The translations under genes were made by a program, and so were the position numbers. Below the pieces are notes generated by a model that was given only the letters and a program-made list of their open reading frames with translations, made no database searches and was not told the origin of the DNA. Below, piece by piece: positions 26,415 to 34,622 of a stretch of 64,000 nt of DNA (the stretch's first letter is position 1; each line of letters opens with the position of its first letter). The DNA comes from Alcaligenes sp. SORT26 (GTDB lineage Bacteria; Pseudomonadota; Gammaproteobacteria; Burkholderiales; Burkholderiaceae_B), in contig NZ_CP070975.1 in the NCBI RefSeq assembly GCF_017377875.1, forward strand, positions 3,782,001 through 3,846,000. The letters run 5' to 3'.

Positions 26415-26693
26415 TTACTTGTTTTCCAGAGCACTGGCATCGATTTGCGGCATTTCGATTTTGACTTCCAGCACTTCCAGCGAGTCCTGGCGATCAAGGT
26501 TCACCTTGATGTCATCGGGATTAATCTTCACGTAGCGCGAGATCACTTCGACCAGCTCTTTTTGCAAGCGGGGCAAGTAGTCCGGGGCGACGCCGCCCTG
26601 GCCACGTTCGTTAATGAGGATCAGTTGCAGACGGTCTTTGGCGACCGTTGCCGACGTTTTCTTGTGACCGAGCAGGAAGGACAGGAAAGACAT
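26415..26693 (-). CDS. minE: Division topological specificity factor MinE
   Basis: Binds membrane-bound MinD, stimulates its ATPase and drives pole-to-pole oscillation so that MinC inhibits FtsZ only away from midcell. The 92-residue protein begins MSFLSFLLG, the amphipathic membrane-binding helix. The anti-MinCD segment follows at about 13-33 ([17 protein letters not shown]), then the dimerisation domain ([19 protein letters not shown]). The start ATG 26693 lies 1 base after the minD stop, so the two are tightly coupled. Confidence 0.97.
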   Translation of the reverse strand: MSFLSFLLGHKKTSATVAKDRLQLILINERGQGGVAPDYLPRLQKELVEVISRYVKINPDDIKVNLDRQDSLEVLEVKIEMPQIDASALENK

Positions 26694-26694
26694 A

Positions 26695-27510
26695 TTACTT
26701 TCCTCCGAACAGGCGCTTGAACAGGCCTGGCTTTTCGTAATCCACAAAACGCAACGGTTTTTCGCCACCCAGGTAACGATCTACGATGTCCTGATAGGCC
26801 TGGGACACATCACTTTCCTTGATATGGATAACGGGTACTCCTTGGTTGGATGCCTGCAGCACGGTTTCCGACTCGGGGGTGACCCCAATCAGTTTGATGC
26901 GCAAGATATCTTCAACGTCCTGCAAGGACAGCATCTCACCGTCCGACACACGTTTGGGGCTGTAACGAGTCAGCAGCAAATATTCTTTGATGGGCTCTTT
27001 GCCCTGTTCACCGCGTCGCGATTTGGCGGCCAGAATGCCCAGGATGCGGTCCGAGTCACGAACCGAAGACACCTCGGGGTTGGTCACAACCAGCGCATCG
27101 TCCGCAAAATAAGACGCCATCAAGGCGCCGGTTTCAATACCGGCGGGCGAATCGCACACAATGTATTCAAAGCCCATGCCTTTGAGTTCTTCCAGAACTT
27201 TTTCCACCCCTTCACGGGTCAGCGCGTCTTTATCACGTGTTTGGGAAGCGGGCAGGATGAACAGGTTTTCGATCTGCTTGTCACGGATCAGGGCCTGGTT
27301 CAGGGTGGCTTCGCCTTGGATTACATTGACGAAGTCATACACCACACGGCGTTCGCAACCCATGATCAGATCCAGGTTGCGCAAACCGACGTCAAAGTCG
27401 ATGACCACGGTCTTGTGACCGCGCATCGCAAGGCCAGATGCAAAACTGGCACTGGTGGTGGTTTTGCCCACGCCACCCTTGCCGGAGGTCACTACAACTA
27501 TACGCGCCAT
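26695..27510 (-). CDS. minD: Septum-site ATPase MinD
   Basis: A ParA-type ATPase that coats the inner membrane and carries MinC. The 271-residue protein starts with the deviant Walker [12 protein letters not shown] near residue 10 (signature lysine plus P-loop lysine), has [16 protein letters not shown] near 36 and CDSPAGIE near 120. The C-terminus [10 protein letters not shown] is the amphipathic membrane-targeting helix. minE follows at once. Unusually, minC is not contiguous: a 224-base gap with a terminator and a long hairpin lies between, so minDE probably has its own promoter. A ribosome site AAGGA precedes the ATG. Confidence 0.97.
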   Translation of the reverse strand: MARIVVVTSGKGGVGKTTTSASFASGLAMRGHKTVVIDFDVGLRNLDLIMGCERRVVYDFVNVIQGEATLNQALIRDKQIENLFILPASQTRDKDALTREGVEKVLEELKGMGFEYIVCDSPAGIETGALMASYFADDALVVTNPEVSSVRDSDRILGILAAKSRRGEQGKEPIKEYLLLTRYSPKRVSDGEMLSLQDVEDILRIKLIGVTPESETVLQASNQGVPVIHIKESDVSQAYQDIVDRYLGGEKPLRFVDYEKPGLFKRLFGGK

Positions 27511-27652
27511 GACAATCGGATTCCTTTGTTTTTCAAGTCACATAATCGTAAAGCATAACGGGCCTAATTTTGACATCCGTTCTGCCACTTAGCCTACTGC
27601 TTAGAAACAAAACATATCAATTGCTTTGTTCGGTGTCAGCTTACACGGTTGC

Positions 27653-27694
27653 GCTTGCACTTGCTTGCCTGCATGGCAGGTGTTTGGTGCAAGC
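27653..27694. repeat. Long two-tier inverted repeat in the minC-minD gap
   Basis: GCTTGCAC (27653-27660) pairs with GTGCAAGC (27687-27694). Inside, CCTGC (27668-27672) pairs with GCAGG (27676-27680), separated by internal loops of 7 and 6 bases. It can form a cruciform in DNA or a hairpin in RNA. It lies between the minC terminator and the minD leader and may be an operator for minDE. Confidence 0.6.
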
Positions 27695-27700
27695 CACTAT

Positions 27701-27726
27701 AAAAAGCGCCGGCAAAAGCCGGCGCC
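27701..27726 (-). terminator. Terminator after minC
   Basis: On the minus strand GGCGCCGGC-TTTT-GCCGGCGC is followed by TTTTTATAG, a strong intrinsic terminator that begins 9 bases after the minC stop codon. It would separate minC transcription from minD. Confidence 0.85.
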
Positions 27727-27734
27727 TTGTATTG

Positions 27735-28505
27735 CTAGGAGCTCAGGGGATCAAATCTGAGCGTATCGTCTTCCAGCGTGACGACGGCCGGTTTATTGCG
27801 CAGTTGCGCATCCAGTCGCGTTTCAATAATGCGGTACACGCCCGCAATGGCGATCAGTTCCGGGTCCAGCTCGGTGGTGAAGATGCGTGCCTTGGTATCA
27901 CCGCGGGCACCGGCCATCGCTTTGCCGCGTAGTGGACCATAAACGTGGATATTGCCATCGGCGACCACTTCGGCTCCCTGGCTGACCGCACCCACCACAA
28001 TCAGGTCGGTGTGACGGGCGTAGATACGCTGGCCCGAACGCAGTTGACGGTTGATGATGAGCGCTGCCGGAGCAATAGCAGGCGGTGGCGGAGCGGCCGC
28101 CGCAGGGGCTTCTGGCTGGGCCGACTGCGACAGGACCGGCACTTCCTTGTCCGGTGCTGCCTGAGCTTGGGGGCGGGCAGGCGGGTTGGACAGCTCAACG
28201 TGCGGCAAGCCGCTGTCGATAGCGTTATCGGCATGATCCGGGTGGGCGATGATGCCCACAGGATGCAGCTTGTGCTGGCGCAGGGCGGCGACCAGCGCCG
28301 TCCAGTCCACGGAAGCATCGATGGCGCTGGCGTCGATGACAACAGGCTCGTCCTCAAAGAAGGAGCCTGCGTCTTTCATGCGTTGCGCCAGTGCGGCTAA
28401 CTGCTCGGCCGTGTCGGCCGAGCGCAGCACCACGCGTACGGCGTACAGCGTGGCGCTTTTGAAATCCAGGGCCTGGGGCCCTTTGGCATGAGTCTGATCG
28501 TTCAC
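27735..28505 (-). CDS. minC: Septum-site inhibitor MinC
   Basis: Inhibits FtsZ polymerisation when carried by MinD. The 256-residue protein has the N-terminal FtsZ-inhibiting domain (about 1-105) and a proline/alanine-rich linker near 110-145. It ends with the C-terminal beta-helix that dimerises and binds MinD ([41 protein letters not shown] pattern, beginning near 155). Translation starts with GTG 28505. It lies 10 bases after glnS on the same strand, so it appears to be transcribed with the tRNA synthetase gene and not with minDE. Confidence 0.96.
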   Translation of the reverse strand: MNDQTHAKGPQALDFKSATLYAVRVVLRSADTAEQLAALAQRMKDAGSFFEDEPVVIDASAIDASVDWTALVAALRQHKLHPVGIIAHPDHADNAIDSGLPHVELSNPPARPQAQAAPDKEVPVLSQSAQPEAPAAAAPPPPAIAPAALIINRQLRSGQRIYARHTDLIVVGAVSQGAEVVADGNIHVYGPLRGKAMAGARGDTKARIFTTELDPELIAIAGVYRIIETRLDAQLRNKPAVVTLEDDTLRFDPLSS

Positions 28506-28515
28506 GTTAATAGCC

Positions 28516-30273
28516 TTAGACCCAAGTGTCTTTCAGAGTCGTTGTGCGGTTAAGAACGGGTTTCTCGGGAGTGGAGTCCACACGGTCCGCCACAAAGTAG
28601 CCCAGGCGCTCAAACTGCCAGCGGGCATCGGGCGTGGCCTTGGTGCCGGGTTCCAGCCAACCTTGAATCACGCGCAGCGAGTTCGGGTTGATGTGCTCCA
28701 GGAAATCCTGGTCGGCCGCATCGGGCTGAGGATGGGCAAAGAGACGGTCGTACAGACGAATCTCGGCTGCAATCGCGTGCTCGGCGCTGATCCAGGTGAT
28801 ATTGCCTTTGACCTTGACCGAGTCCGCACCGGGTGTGCCGCTCTTGGTGTCGGGCAGGTATTCAGCCAGAACCTGAGTGACATTGCCTTGCTCGTCTTTC
28901 ACGCAGCCGGTGCAGCGCACGACATAGCCATATTTCAGACGTACGGTATTGCCGGGGAACAGACGGAAGTACTTTTTAGGTGGCTCTTCCTTGAAGTCCT
29001 CGCGCTCAATGTACAGGCGACCGGAGAAGGGGAACTCGCGTTGACCGGCTTCCGGATTGTGCGGATTGCGCGGTGCGTGGCACAGCTCGCTTTTGCCTTC
29101 GGGATAGTTGGTGATGATCAGTTCGATCGGGTCCAGAATGGCGACGCTGCGGTCAGCCACTGGGTCCAGATCATCGCGCAGGGCTTGTTCCAGCAGGCTG
29201 TAGTCCACGTGCTGGGCCGCTTTGGAGACACCCAGACGGTCCGTGAACAGACGGATGGCACCGGCGCTGTAACCACGGCGGCGCAAACCGGCCAGGGTAG
29301 GCATGCGCGGATCGTCCCAACCGGAGACATGGTTTTCTTGAACCAACTGACGCAGCTTGCGCTTGCTGGTGACCACGTAGGACAGGTTCAGACGGGAGAA
29401 CTCGTACTGTTTAGGCAGCGGGTCGGCCAATTGGCCCAGCTCAACCAGGCGCTCCAGAATCCAGTTATAGAAAGGACGCTGGTCTTCAAATTCCAGGGTG
29501 CACAGGCTGTGGGTAATGCGCTCCAGCGCGTCTTCCACAGGGTGAGCCCAGCTATACATGGGGTAGATGCACCATTTGTTGCCGGTGCGATGGTGTTCAG
29601 CATGGCGGATGCGGTACATGACCGGGTCGCGCATATTGATATTGGGCGAACCCATATCAATTTTGGCGCGCAGGGCCATGCTGCCATCAGGATGATGGCC
29701 GTCGCGCATTTCGCGCAGCAGCTTGATCGATTCTTCGGCAGGGCGGTCGCGCCAGGGCGAGTTCACGCCTTTTTCAGTCAGCGTGCCACGGTTGGTGCGC
29801 ATCTCTTCGGCGCTTTGTTCATCGACATAGGCATGGCCTGCATTTACCAGCGCTTCTGCGAACTGGTACATATGGTCGAAATAGTCGCTGGCAAAGTACA
29901 GGTTGTCTTCGTTCTTGAAGGTCCAGTCAAAGCCCAGCCATTTGACCATGTCGATAATGGCGTCCACGTACTCCTGTTCTTCTTTCTCAGGATTGGTGTC
30001 GTCAAAACGCAGGTGGCAGGCGCCTTGGTAGTCGCTGGCCAGTCCGAAGTTCAAACAGATACTTTTAGCGTGCCCAATATGCAGGTAACCATTGGGTTCG
30101 GGGGGGAAGCGCGTACGGATACGCGCGGCATCAACAGCCGCCCCTTGCTGGGTACTGGCCGGGCCTGGCTGACCGGCCCAGGATTTTTGTGCGTAACGGC
30201 CAGCGCTCAGATCCTGGTCGATGATCGTGCGCAGAAAATTAGATACGGGAGCAGGAGTGGTGTCAGAGGTCAT
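28516..30273 (-). CDS. glnS: Glutaminyl-tRNA synthetase
   Basis: A class I synthetase that charges tRNA-Gln in the cytoplasm. The 585-residue protein has the [20 protein letters not shown] signature (HIGH motif near residue 62), [12 protein letters not shown] near 92, the KMSKS-equivalent VVTSKRKL near 300 and C-terminal anticodon-binding beta-barrels (about 360-585, with [20 protein letters not shown]). Length is slightly above E. coli GlnS because of an N-terminal extension of about 25 residues. minC follows 10 bases downstream. A direct enzyme means glutamine charging need not rely on GatCAB. Confidence 0.98.
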   Translation of the reverse strand: MTSDTTPAPVSNFLRTIIDQDLSAGRYAQKSWAGQPGPASTQQGAAVDAARIRTRFPPEPNGYLHIGHAKSICLNFGLASDYQGACHLRFDDTNPEKEEQEYVDAIIDMVKWLGFDWTFKNEDNLYFASDYFDHMYQFAEALVNAGHAYVDEQSAEEMRTNRGTLTEKGVNSPWRDRPAEESIKLLREMRDGHHPDGSMALRAKIDMGSPNINMRDPVMYRIRHAEHHRTGNKWCIYPMYSWAHPVEDALERITHSLCTLEFEDQRPFYNWILERLVELGQLADPLPKQYEFSRLNLSYVVTSKRKLRQLVQENHVSGWDDPRMPTLAGLRRRGYSAGAIRLFTDRLGVSKAAQHVDYSLLEQALRDDLDPVADRSVAILDPIELIITNYPEGKSELCHAPRNPHNPEAGQREFPFSGRLYIEREDFKEEPPKKYFRLFPGNTVRLKYGYVVRCTGCVKDEQGNVTQVLAEYLPDTKSGTPGADSVKVKGNITWISAEHAIAAEIRLYDRLFAHPQPDAADQDFLEHINPNSLRVIQGWLEPGTKATPDARWQFERLGYFVADRVDSTPEKPVLNRTTTLKDTWV

Positions 30274-30334
30274 ACAGTTTGAAATAAAGAAGCCGACAGA
30301 CTAATCGGCCATTTTGCCACGTTCTTGTTTTAGA

Positions 30335-30387
30335 GGGGTATTTACCCCATGAACGGGTTCTAAAAAATCGGGGAAGAACTTGGGGTA
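30335..30387 (+). promoter_or_regulatory. GGGGTA dyad and repeat upstream of the CydA-like gene
   Basis: GGGGTA-TT-TACCCC (30335-30348) is a near-perfect dyad, and a third GGGGTA follows in direct orientation at 30382-30387. Between them is the short palindrome GAACGGGTTC. These lie in the 160-base divergent gap between glnS and the CydA-like gene, about 50-100 bases before its start. Likely regulator-binding sites, regulator unknown. Confidence 0.35.
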
Positions 30388-30433
30388 GTATGGTGGCGTT
30401 TGCAGGCCAATTCACCCTACACTAGCGCTCATT

Positions 30434-31774
30434 ATGACGCACTCCGCCCTTTCTCTGTCCCATGCCCAGTTTTTCCTTAGCCTGGGCTTCATGCTGCTGT
30501 TTCTGGCTCTGGAGCTGGGACTGGCCTGGGTGCTGCTGTATTTCAAGACCAGAACCTTTGGCAACAATGCCGCCGCCTGGATGGGGGCGTACCGCTTCTG
30601 GGTGCGTTTGTTTGCGCTGGCCTTTATTTTAAGCTTTGCCGCTTCCATGCCCGTGCTGATCCAGTTCGGCAGTGTCTGGCCGGGCCTGATGGAACAGGTA
30701 GGCGATGTCATCGGCCCCATGCTGGCCGCCTCCATGCTGTCCCTGTTCATCTTCAAATCCTGCTTTTTGGGCGTGATGCTGTTTGCCCAGCGCATGCTCT
30801 CCAATCTGGTTCATACCCTGGTGGTGCTGATGGTGGCCTTGGGCGTGACCGTCACCGCTTTCTGGTTGGTCGCGATTGTGGCCTGGATGCAAGTGCCGAC
30901 CGGTGTGGATGTTATTGAAGGTCATTACGTCGTCATGGACTGGCTGGATGTGTTGAGTACGCCTGCCTTGCCCTGGTACGCGGGTCTCTTGCTGGTGGGC
31001 AGTTTGCTGACGGTGGCCTTTTTCATGTTGGGTGTGACTTGCGCCCAGACGATGCAAAGACCGGTCACGGATCAGGAACGTCTGGCGTTTCGCAGCGCCT
31101 TGTTTTTAGGTGTGGTGGCCTGGGTTGCCCTGGTGTTTGTGGTGGTGGGCAATGGCTTCATGACTGCCGAGCATCAGCCTGCCAAGGCGGCGGCCGCTGC
31201 TGCCTATTGGGAAAGTGGTTCACAACCGGACTTGATTCTGGTGGCCGCCCCATCGGCCATGCAAGACAGTGTCCTGGGTGTGCTGCGCTGGTCGCATGCA
31301 GGTGGGCGCTGGTTGGGTCGTAATGACAGCGGCATACTGATGGGCCTGGATCAGTTCTCCGAGGCCATGCCACCTGTAACTCTGACGTTCTGGTCCTTCC
31401 GCGTGGCTGTGCTGGCGGGTGCTGTGATGCTGTTTCTGCTGCTCTGGGTGCTGTTGCGTACGCGCCGTTATGGCTTGGATCCGCACTCTCTCTCTTATAG
31501 AGAGCGTCAGTTAATGGTGGCCGCATCGGTGCTGGGCTGGATTATGTTGCTGGCCGGGGCCGCCTACGTATTGCTGGGTTTTCTGCCCTATCTAGTGGGT
31601 AACGATATTCAGGCCGTGCAGGTACAGAGCAAGGAAAGCGTCTTTACTGTCGGGCTGGGTGTGCTTTCTTATGGCCTGGTGTACGTCTTGTGCATGATTG
31701 GCTTTTTCCAGAAGCTGCGGCATGCAGTACGTTTCGGTGTGGTGCCGATCGCGCGTCATCGGGGGCGGGCATGA
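30434..31774 (+). CDS. CydA-like (cytochrome bd subunit I homologue) lacking haem ligands
   Basis: A 446-residue polytopic membrane protein that aligns along its length with subunit I of cytochrome bd/CIO quinol oxidases. Shared landmarks are LSHAQFFLSLGF at the N-terminus, VLIQFGSVWP near 74, VGDVIGP near 89, AWMQVPTG near 150, the Q-loop-like AEHQPAKAAAAAAYWES near 245 and TFWSFRVAV near 318. By motif alignment to E. coli CydA, His19 is Met20, Glu99 is Ser100, Glu107 is Lys108, His186 is Leu185, Met393 is Ala325 and Q-loop Glu257 is Ala256; Lys252 is kept as Lys251. It therefore probably binds no haem and is not an oxidase. The frame is intact. The stop overlaps the CydB-like gene by 4 bases. 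Confidence 0.85.
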   Translation: MTHSALSLSHAQFFLSLGFMLLFLALELGLAWVLLYFKTRTFGNNAAAWMGAYRFWVRLFALAFILSFAASMPVLIQFGSVWPGLMEQVGDVIGPMLAASMLSLFIFKSCFLGVMLFAQRMLSNLVHTLVVLMVALGVTVTAFWLVAIVAWMQVPTGVDVIEGHYVVMDWLDVLSTPALPWYAGLLLVGSLLTVAFFMLGVTCAQTMQRPVTDQERLAFRSALFLGVVAWVALVFVVVGNGFMTAEHQPAKAAAAAAYWESGSQPDLILVAAPSAMQDSVLGVLRWSHAGGRWLGRNDSGILMGLDQFSEAMPPVTLTFWSFRVAVLAGAVMLFLLLWVLLRTRRYGLDPHSLSYRERQLMVAASVLGWIMLLAGAAYVLLGFLPYLVGNDIQAVQVQSKESVFTVGLGVLSYGLVYVLCMIGFFQKLRHAVRFGVVPIARHRGRA

Positions 31775-32820
31775 TTGATTCTTTTGCGAATGCGCTGGGA
31801 CTGGGTGCCCATGATCCGGCGTTCTGGATGCCGCTGGCGTTTCTGGCTCTGTTCTTTTTGATCATTGTGGCTGGCACCGTTCTGGACGGTTTTGATATTG
31901 GCGTGGGCTGCTTGTCCTTGTTGGCGCCGGACTCTCTGCGTCCCCGCATGCTGTCTTTGTTGAGTCCCTGGCGGGATGCCAACGAGTTCTGGCTGTTTCT
32001 CGGTCTGGGCCTGTTTGTCTGCGCCTTCCCCAAAGCCTGGGGGGCGGTGATGGGCGGCTTGTATGGGCCTTTATGTGCTCTGGGTGTGGGCGTTTTCGCC
32101 CGCTCCGTGTCTTTTGAGTTCCGCCTGCGTGCGCCTGTAGAGCGTCAGTCCCGCTGGCAGATGGGCTTTGCCCTGGGCTCCTGGTTGACGGCTTTTTCCC
32201 ATGGCGTCTTGTTGGCTCAAGTCGTGGTGGGCTTTCAAAGCGATTCGGGCTATATCTGGTTTTCTATCTTCATGGGCTTTTGCGCCATCGCGGCCTACTG
32301 CTTGCTGGGGGCTAGTTGGCTGATCATGCGCGAGGCGGGTGAGCTGCGTGCCCGTGCGGTGAACTGGGGACGCCGTTCGGTGCGCTGGTTTGCGGCAGGG
32401 GCCGTCGGTGTTTCGGTGGTGTTGGCCTTTGTGAATGCGGGTGTGTTGCTCAAGTGGAGTGATGGCCCGTATTGGGGGCTGGTACTGTTCCTGTGGGCGC
32501 TGATACTAAGCTGCTTTGTGTCGATTGAAATGAGCCTGCAGCGCATGATCAACAGCAGCTATCGCACCACCACCTTGCCCTTTTTGCTGACCTTGTTTGT
32601 GATGGTGTCCGTCATGGCAGGGCTGGCGTTCAGTTTCTTCCCCTATCTGATTCTGGACGAGATGACGATCTGGGACGCCGCCGCTGGAGTGCCTGCGTTA
32701 AGTCTGATCCTGTCGGCCATTGTGATTGCCTTGCCCATCGTATTGATTTTCAACGTGTGGGTGTATTGGCGCATGTTTGGTTTGTCCCGCCCACCTTTGC
32801 CGCCCAGCTTTAAAGGCTGA
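31771..32820 (+). CDS. CydB-like membrane protein (bd oxidase subunit II homologue)
   Basis: A 349-residue polytopic protein homologous to CydB, which binds no haem itself but forms the heterodimer and a proton path in bd oxidases. Conserved points are VLDGFDIGVGCL near residue 37, WRDANEFWL near 65 (the Asp matching the CydB channel aspartate), AFSHGVLLAQVVVGF near 138, and MTIWDAAA near 298 with the end VYWRMFGLSRPP. Unlike its partner it looks little degraded. ATG 31771 forms an ATGA overlap with the CydA-like gene; the ClC gene starts 8 bases after its stop. No CydX-type small subunit or CydCD exporter is seen. Confidence 0.87.
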   Translation: MIDSFANALGLGAHDPAFWMPLAFLALFFLIIVAGTVLDGFDIGVGCLSLLAPDSLRPRMLSLLSPWRDANEFWLFLGLGLFVCAFPKAWGAVMGGLYGPLCALGVGVFARSVSFEFRLRAPVERQSRWQMGFALGSWLTAFSHGVLLAQVVVGFQSDSGYIWFSIFMGFCAIAAYCLLGASWLIMREAGELRARAVNWGRRSVRWFAAGAVGVSVVLAFVNAGVLLKWSDGPYWGLVLFLWALILSCFVSIEMSLQRMINSSYRTTTLPFLLTLFVMVSVMAGLAFSFFPYLILDEMTIWDAAAGVPALSLILSAIVIALPIVLIFNVWVYWRMFGLSRPPLPPSFKG

Positions 32821-32828
32821 CCTTTTCT

Positions 32829-34601
32829 ATGATTGCCCATTCCGTACTGTCGATGCGCAAGCGTCTTCAGGGTTTCAAGTGGTTGTCTGATATGCCCGCC
32901 ATGCTGGCCTGGGCGGTCTTGGCCGGTATCCTGGGGGCTTTGGCGACCCTGGCCTTTCATCAGGGCATGCGCCTGGTGCAGCAAGTGGTCACGGGACAGC
33001 ACGGCGGTATTGTCGCGGTAACGGAAGGCCTGTCCTGGTACATGCGCCTCTTGTTTCCCACCTTGGGCGGTTTGTGCGCCGGTATCTTGTTGTGGCTGGC
33101 GGGGCGTCTGCCTTCAGGAAGTAATTCAGACTATATGGAAGCTGTGGCCATTGGTGATGGTCGTCTGTCCATCCGCCAGGGCTTGTTGCGATCCTTGTCC
33201 TCCCTGATGACGGTGGCCTCGGGCGGCTCGATTGGTCGGGAAGGGGCGATGGTGCATCTGGCCTCTTTGTCCGCTTCCGCAATTGGCCGTTTCACTCTGT
33301 TTGGTGAAGCTCGCCTGCGCTTGCTGGTGGCCTGTGGCGCAGCAGCCGGGGTGGCGGCTGCGTATGGCGCCCCGATTGCCGGTGCCGTGTTTGTGGCCGA
33401 GATCGTGCTGGGCACCATGACCATGAGCAGCTTCGGCCCCTTGTTGATGGCGGCTGTCAGTGCTCACCTGACCATGCGCATGCTGGGTGGCTATCATGCT
33501 CCCTATGAAATGACGAATGTTCAGGCCGTTGCTGGCTGGGACATCTTGCCCTTTCTGGTGTTAGGTGTGCTGATCGGCTTGGCCGCTCCCGCTTTCCTGA
33601 AATTGCTGAATCTGTTTCGCACGCTCTTCAAGCGCACGGGGCTAGGCTTGCCCCTGCGTCTGGCGCTGGGGGGATTGTTGCTGGGATGCCTGCTGATTGT
33701 CATGCCGCGCGTGGCGGGTAATGGCTTCAGTGTGGTGTCGTCCATGTTGCACAGCGATTGGGCCTGGTATAGCGTCCTGCTTATCCTGGTATTCAAGGTG
33801 CTGGCGACCGGGCTGACCGTAGGTTCGGGCGCTGTCGGTGGTGTGTTTACTCCCGCCATCTTTGTGGGCGCGGCCTTTGGCACCCTGTTTGGTCAGTTGA
33901 CCTTGCTGATCCTGCCTGGTCTGGACTTGCCCTTGTATTTGTTCACTCTGGTGGGCATGGGGGCGTTTCTGGGGGCGGCGACCAGTGCGCCGTTCATGGC
34001 TATTTTGATGCTGTTTGAAATGACGCTCAGCTATCAGTTAGTGCTGCCTTTGATTGTTGCCTGTGTCATGGCCTATTTCGTGTCGCGCGGTGTGGCTGAA
34101 GTGGCCATGTATGAAGTCACCCTGGTGCGCGAGCGCGACGCCTTGCTGCGCCACAAGTTGCGTCACACGACCCTGGCCGAACTGGTGCGCCCGGCGGATA
34201 CCGTGGTCAGCACGACCACCCAAATGCGCGAAGCCCTGCAAATGTTCCTGGATTATCCCGTGCGCTATTTGTACGTGGTGAACGAGGAGCAGGTTTATCA
34301 AGGGGTGATTGCTCAACCTGATCTGACGCGTATGTTGCTGGACGACAACGCGGCCCAGGAGCGCGTGGTGGGGGATATTCTGCGTATGGATTTCGTCAAG
34401 ACGCTCTACCCGAACATGAGTCTGGACGAGGCCCAGGAGCACTTTGTAAACTTCGCCGGAGAGCGCCTGCCCGTATTGAATGGTGACGGCTCGGGTCGCT
34501 TGATTGGTGTAGTCTATAAGTCTGCTGTGCTGGAAAAATACTCCGCCATCAAACGCTCCCTGGATGCGAGCGGCGAAGTGATGCTGGATGCCCGGCGCTA
34601 A
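32829..34601 (+). CDS. ClC-family chloride channel/antiporter with CBS domains
   Basis: A 590-residue ClC protein with about 10-12 membrane helices, then a cytoplasmic pair of CBS motifs (about 449-580, LAELVRPADTVVSTTTQ to ERLPVLNGDGSGRLIGVV) that usually bind nucleotides. The gating-glutamate loop is GGSIGREGA near 131-139 (canonical GREGP), and GAVGGVFTPAIF near 333 is the second anion-binding loop. The first loop reads LPSGSNSD near 97 in place of GSGIP. Whether it is a channel or a H+/Cl- exchanger is not decided by what I see. It begins 8 bases after the CydB-like gene, so the three form one operon. Confidence 0.92.
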   Translation: MIAHSVLSMRKRLQGFKWLSDMPAMLAWAVLAGILGALATLAFHQGMRLVQQVVTGQHGGIVAVTEGLSWYMRLLFPTLGGLCAGILLWLAGRLPSGSNSDYMEAVAIGDGRLSIRQGLLRSLSSLMTVASGGSIGREGAMVHLASLSASAIGRFTLFGEARLRLLVACGAAAGVAAAYGAPIAGAVFVAEIVLGTMTMSSFGPLLMAAVSAHLTMRMLGGYHAPYEMTNVQAVAGWDILPFLVLGVLIGLAAPAFLKLLNLFRTLFKRTGLGLPLRLALGGLLLGCLLIVMPRVAGNGFSVVSSMLHSDWAWYSVLLILVFKVLATGLTVGSGAVGGVFTPAIFVGAAFGTLFGQLTLLILPGLDLPLYLFTLVGMGAFLGAATSAPFMAILMLFEMTLSYQLVLPLIVACVMAYFVSRGVAEVAMYEVTLVRERDALLRHKLRHTTLAELVRPADTVVSTTTQMREALQMFLDYPVRYLYVVNEEQVYQGVIAQPDLTRMLLDDNAAQERVVGDILRMDFVKTLYPNMSLDEAQEHFVNFAGERLPVLNGDGSGRLIGVVYKSAVLEKYSAIKRSLDASGEVMLDARR

Positions 34602-34622
34602 ACTCTTTTTGTGACATAAATC

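Noticed and set aside
30274-30433. An FNR/ANR anaerobic box upstream of the CydA-like gene
   Set aside because: No TTGAT-N4-ATCAA or near match is present in the gap.
30434-31774. The CydA-like gene as a decaying pseudogene
   Set aside because: It has no stop or frameshift, keeps membrane helices and structural motifs, and is tightly coupled to intact partners, so loss of haem ligands looks selective.
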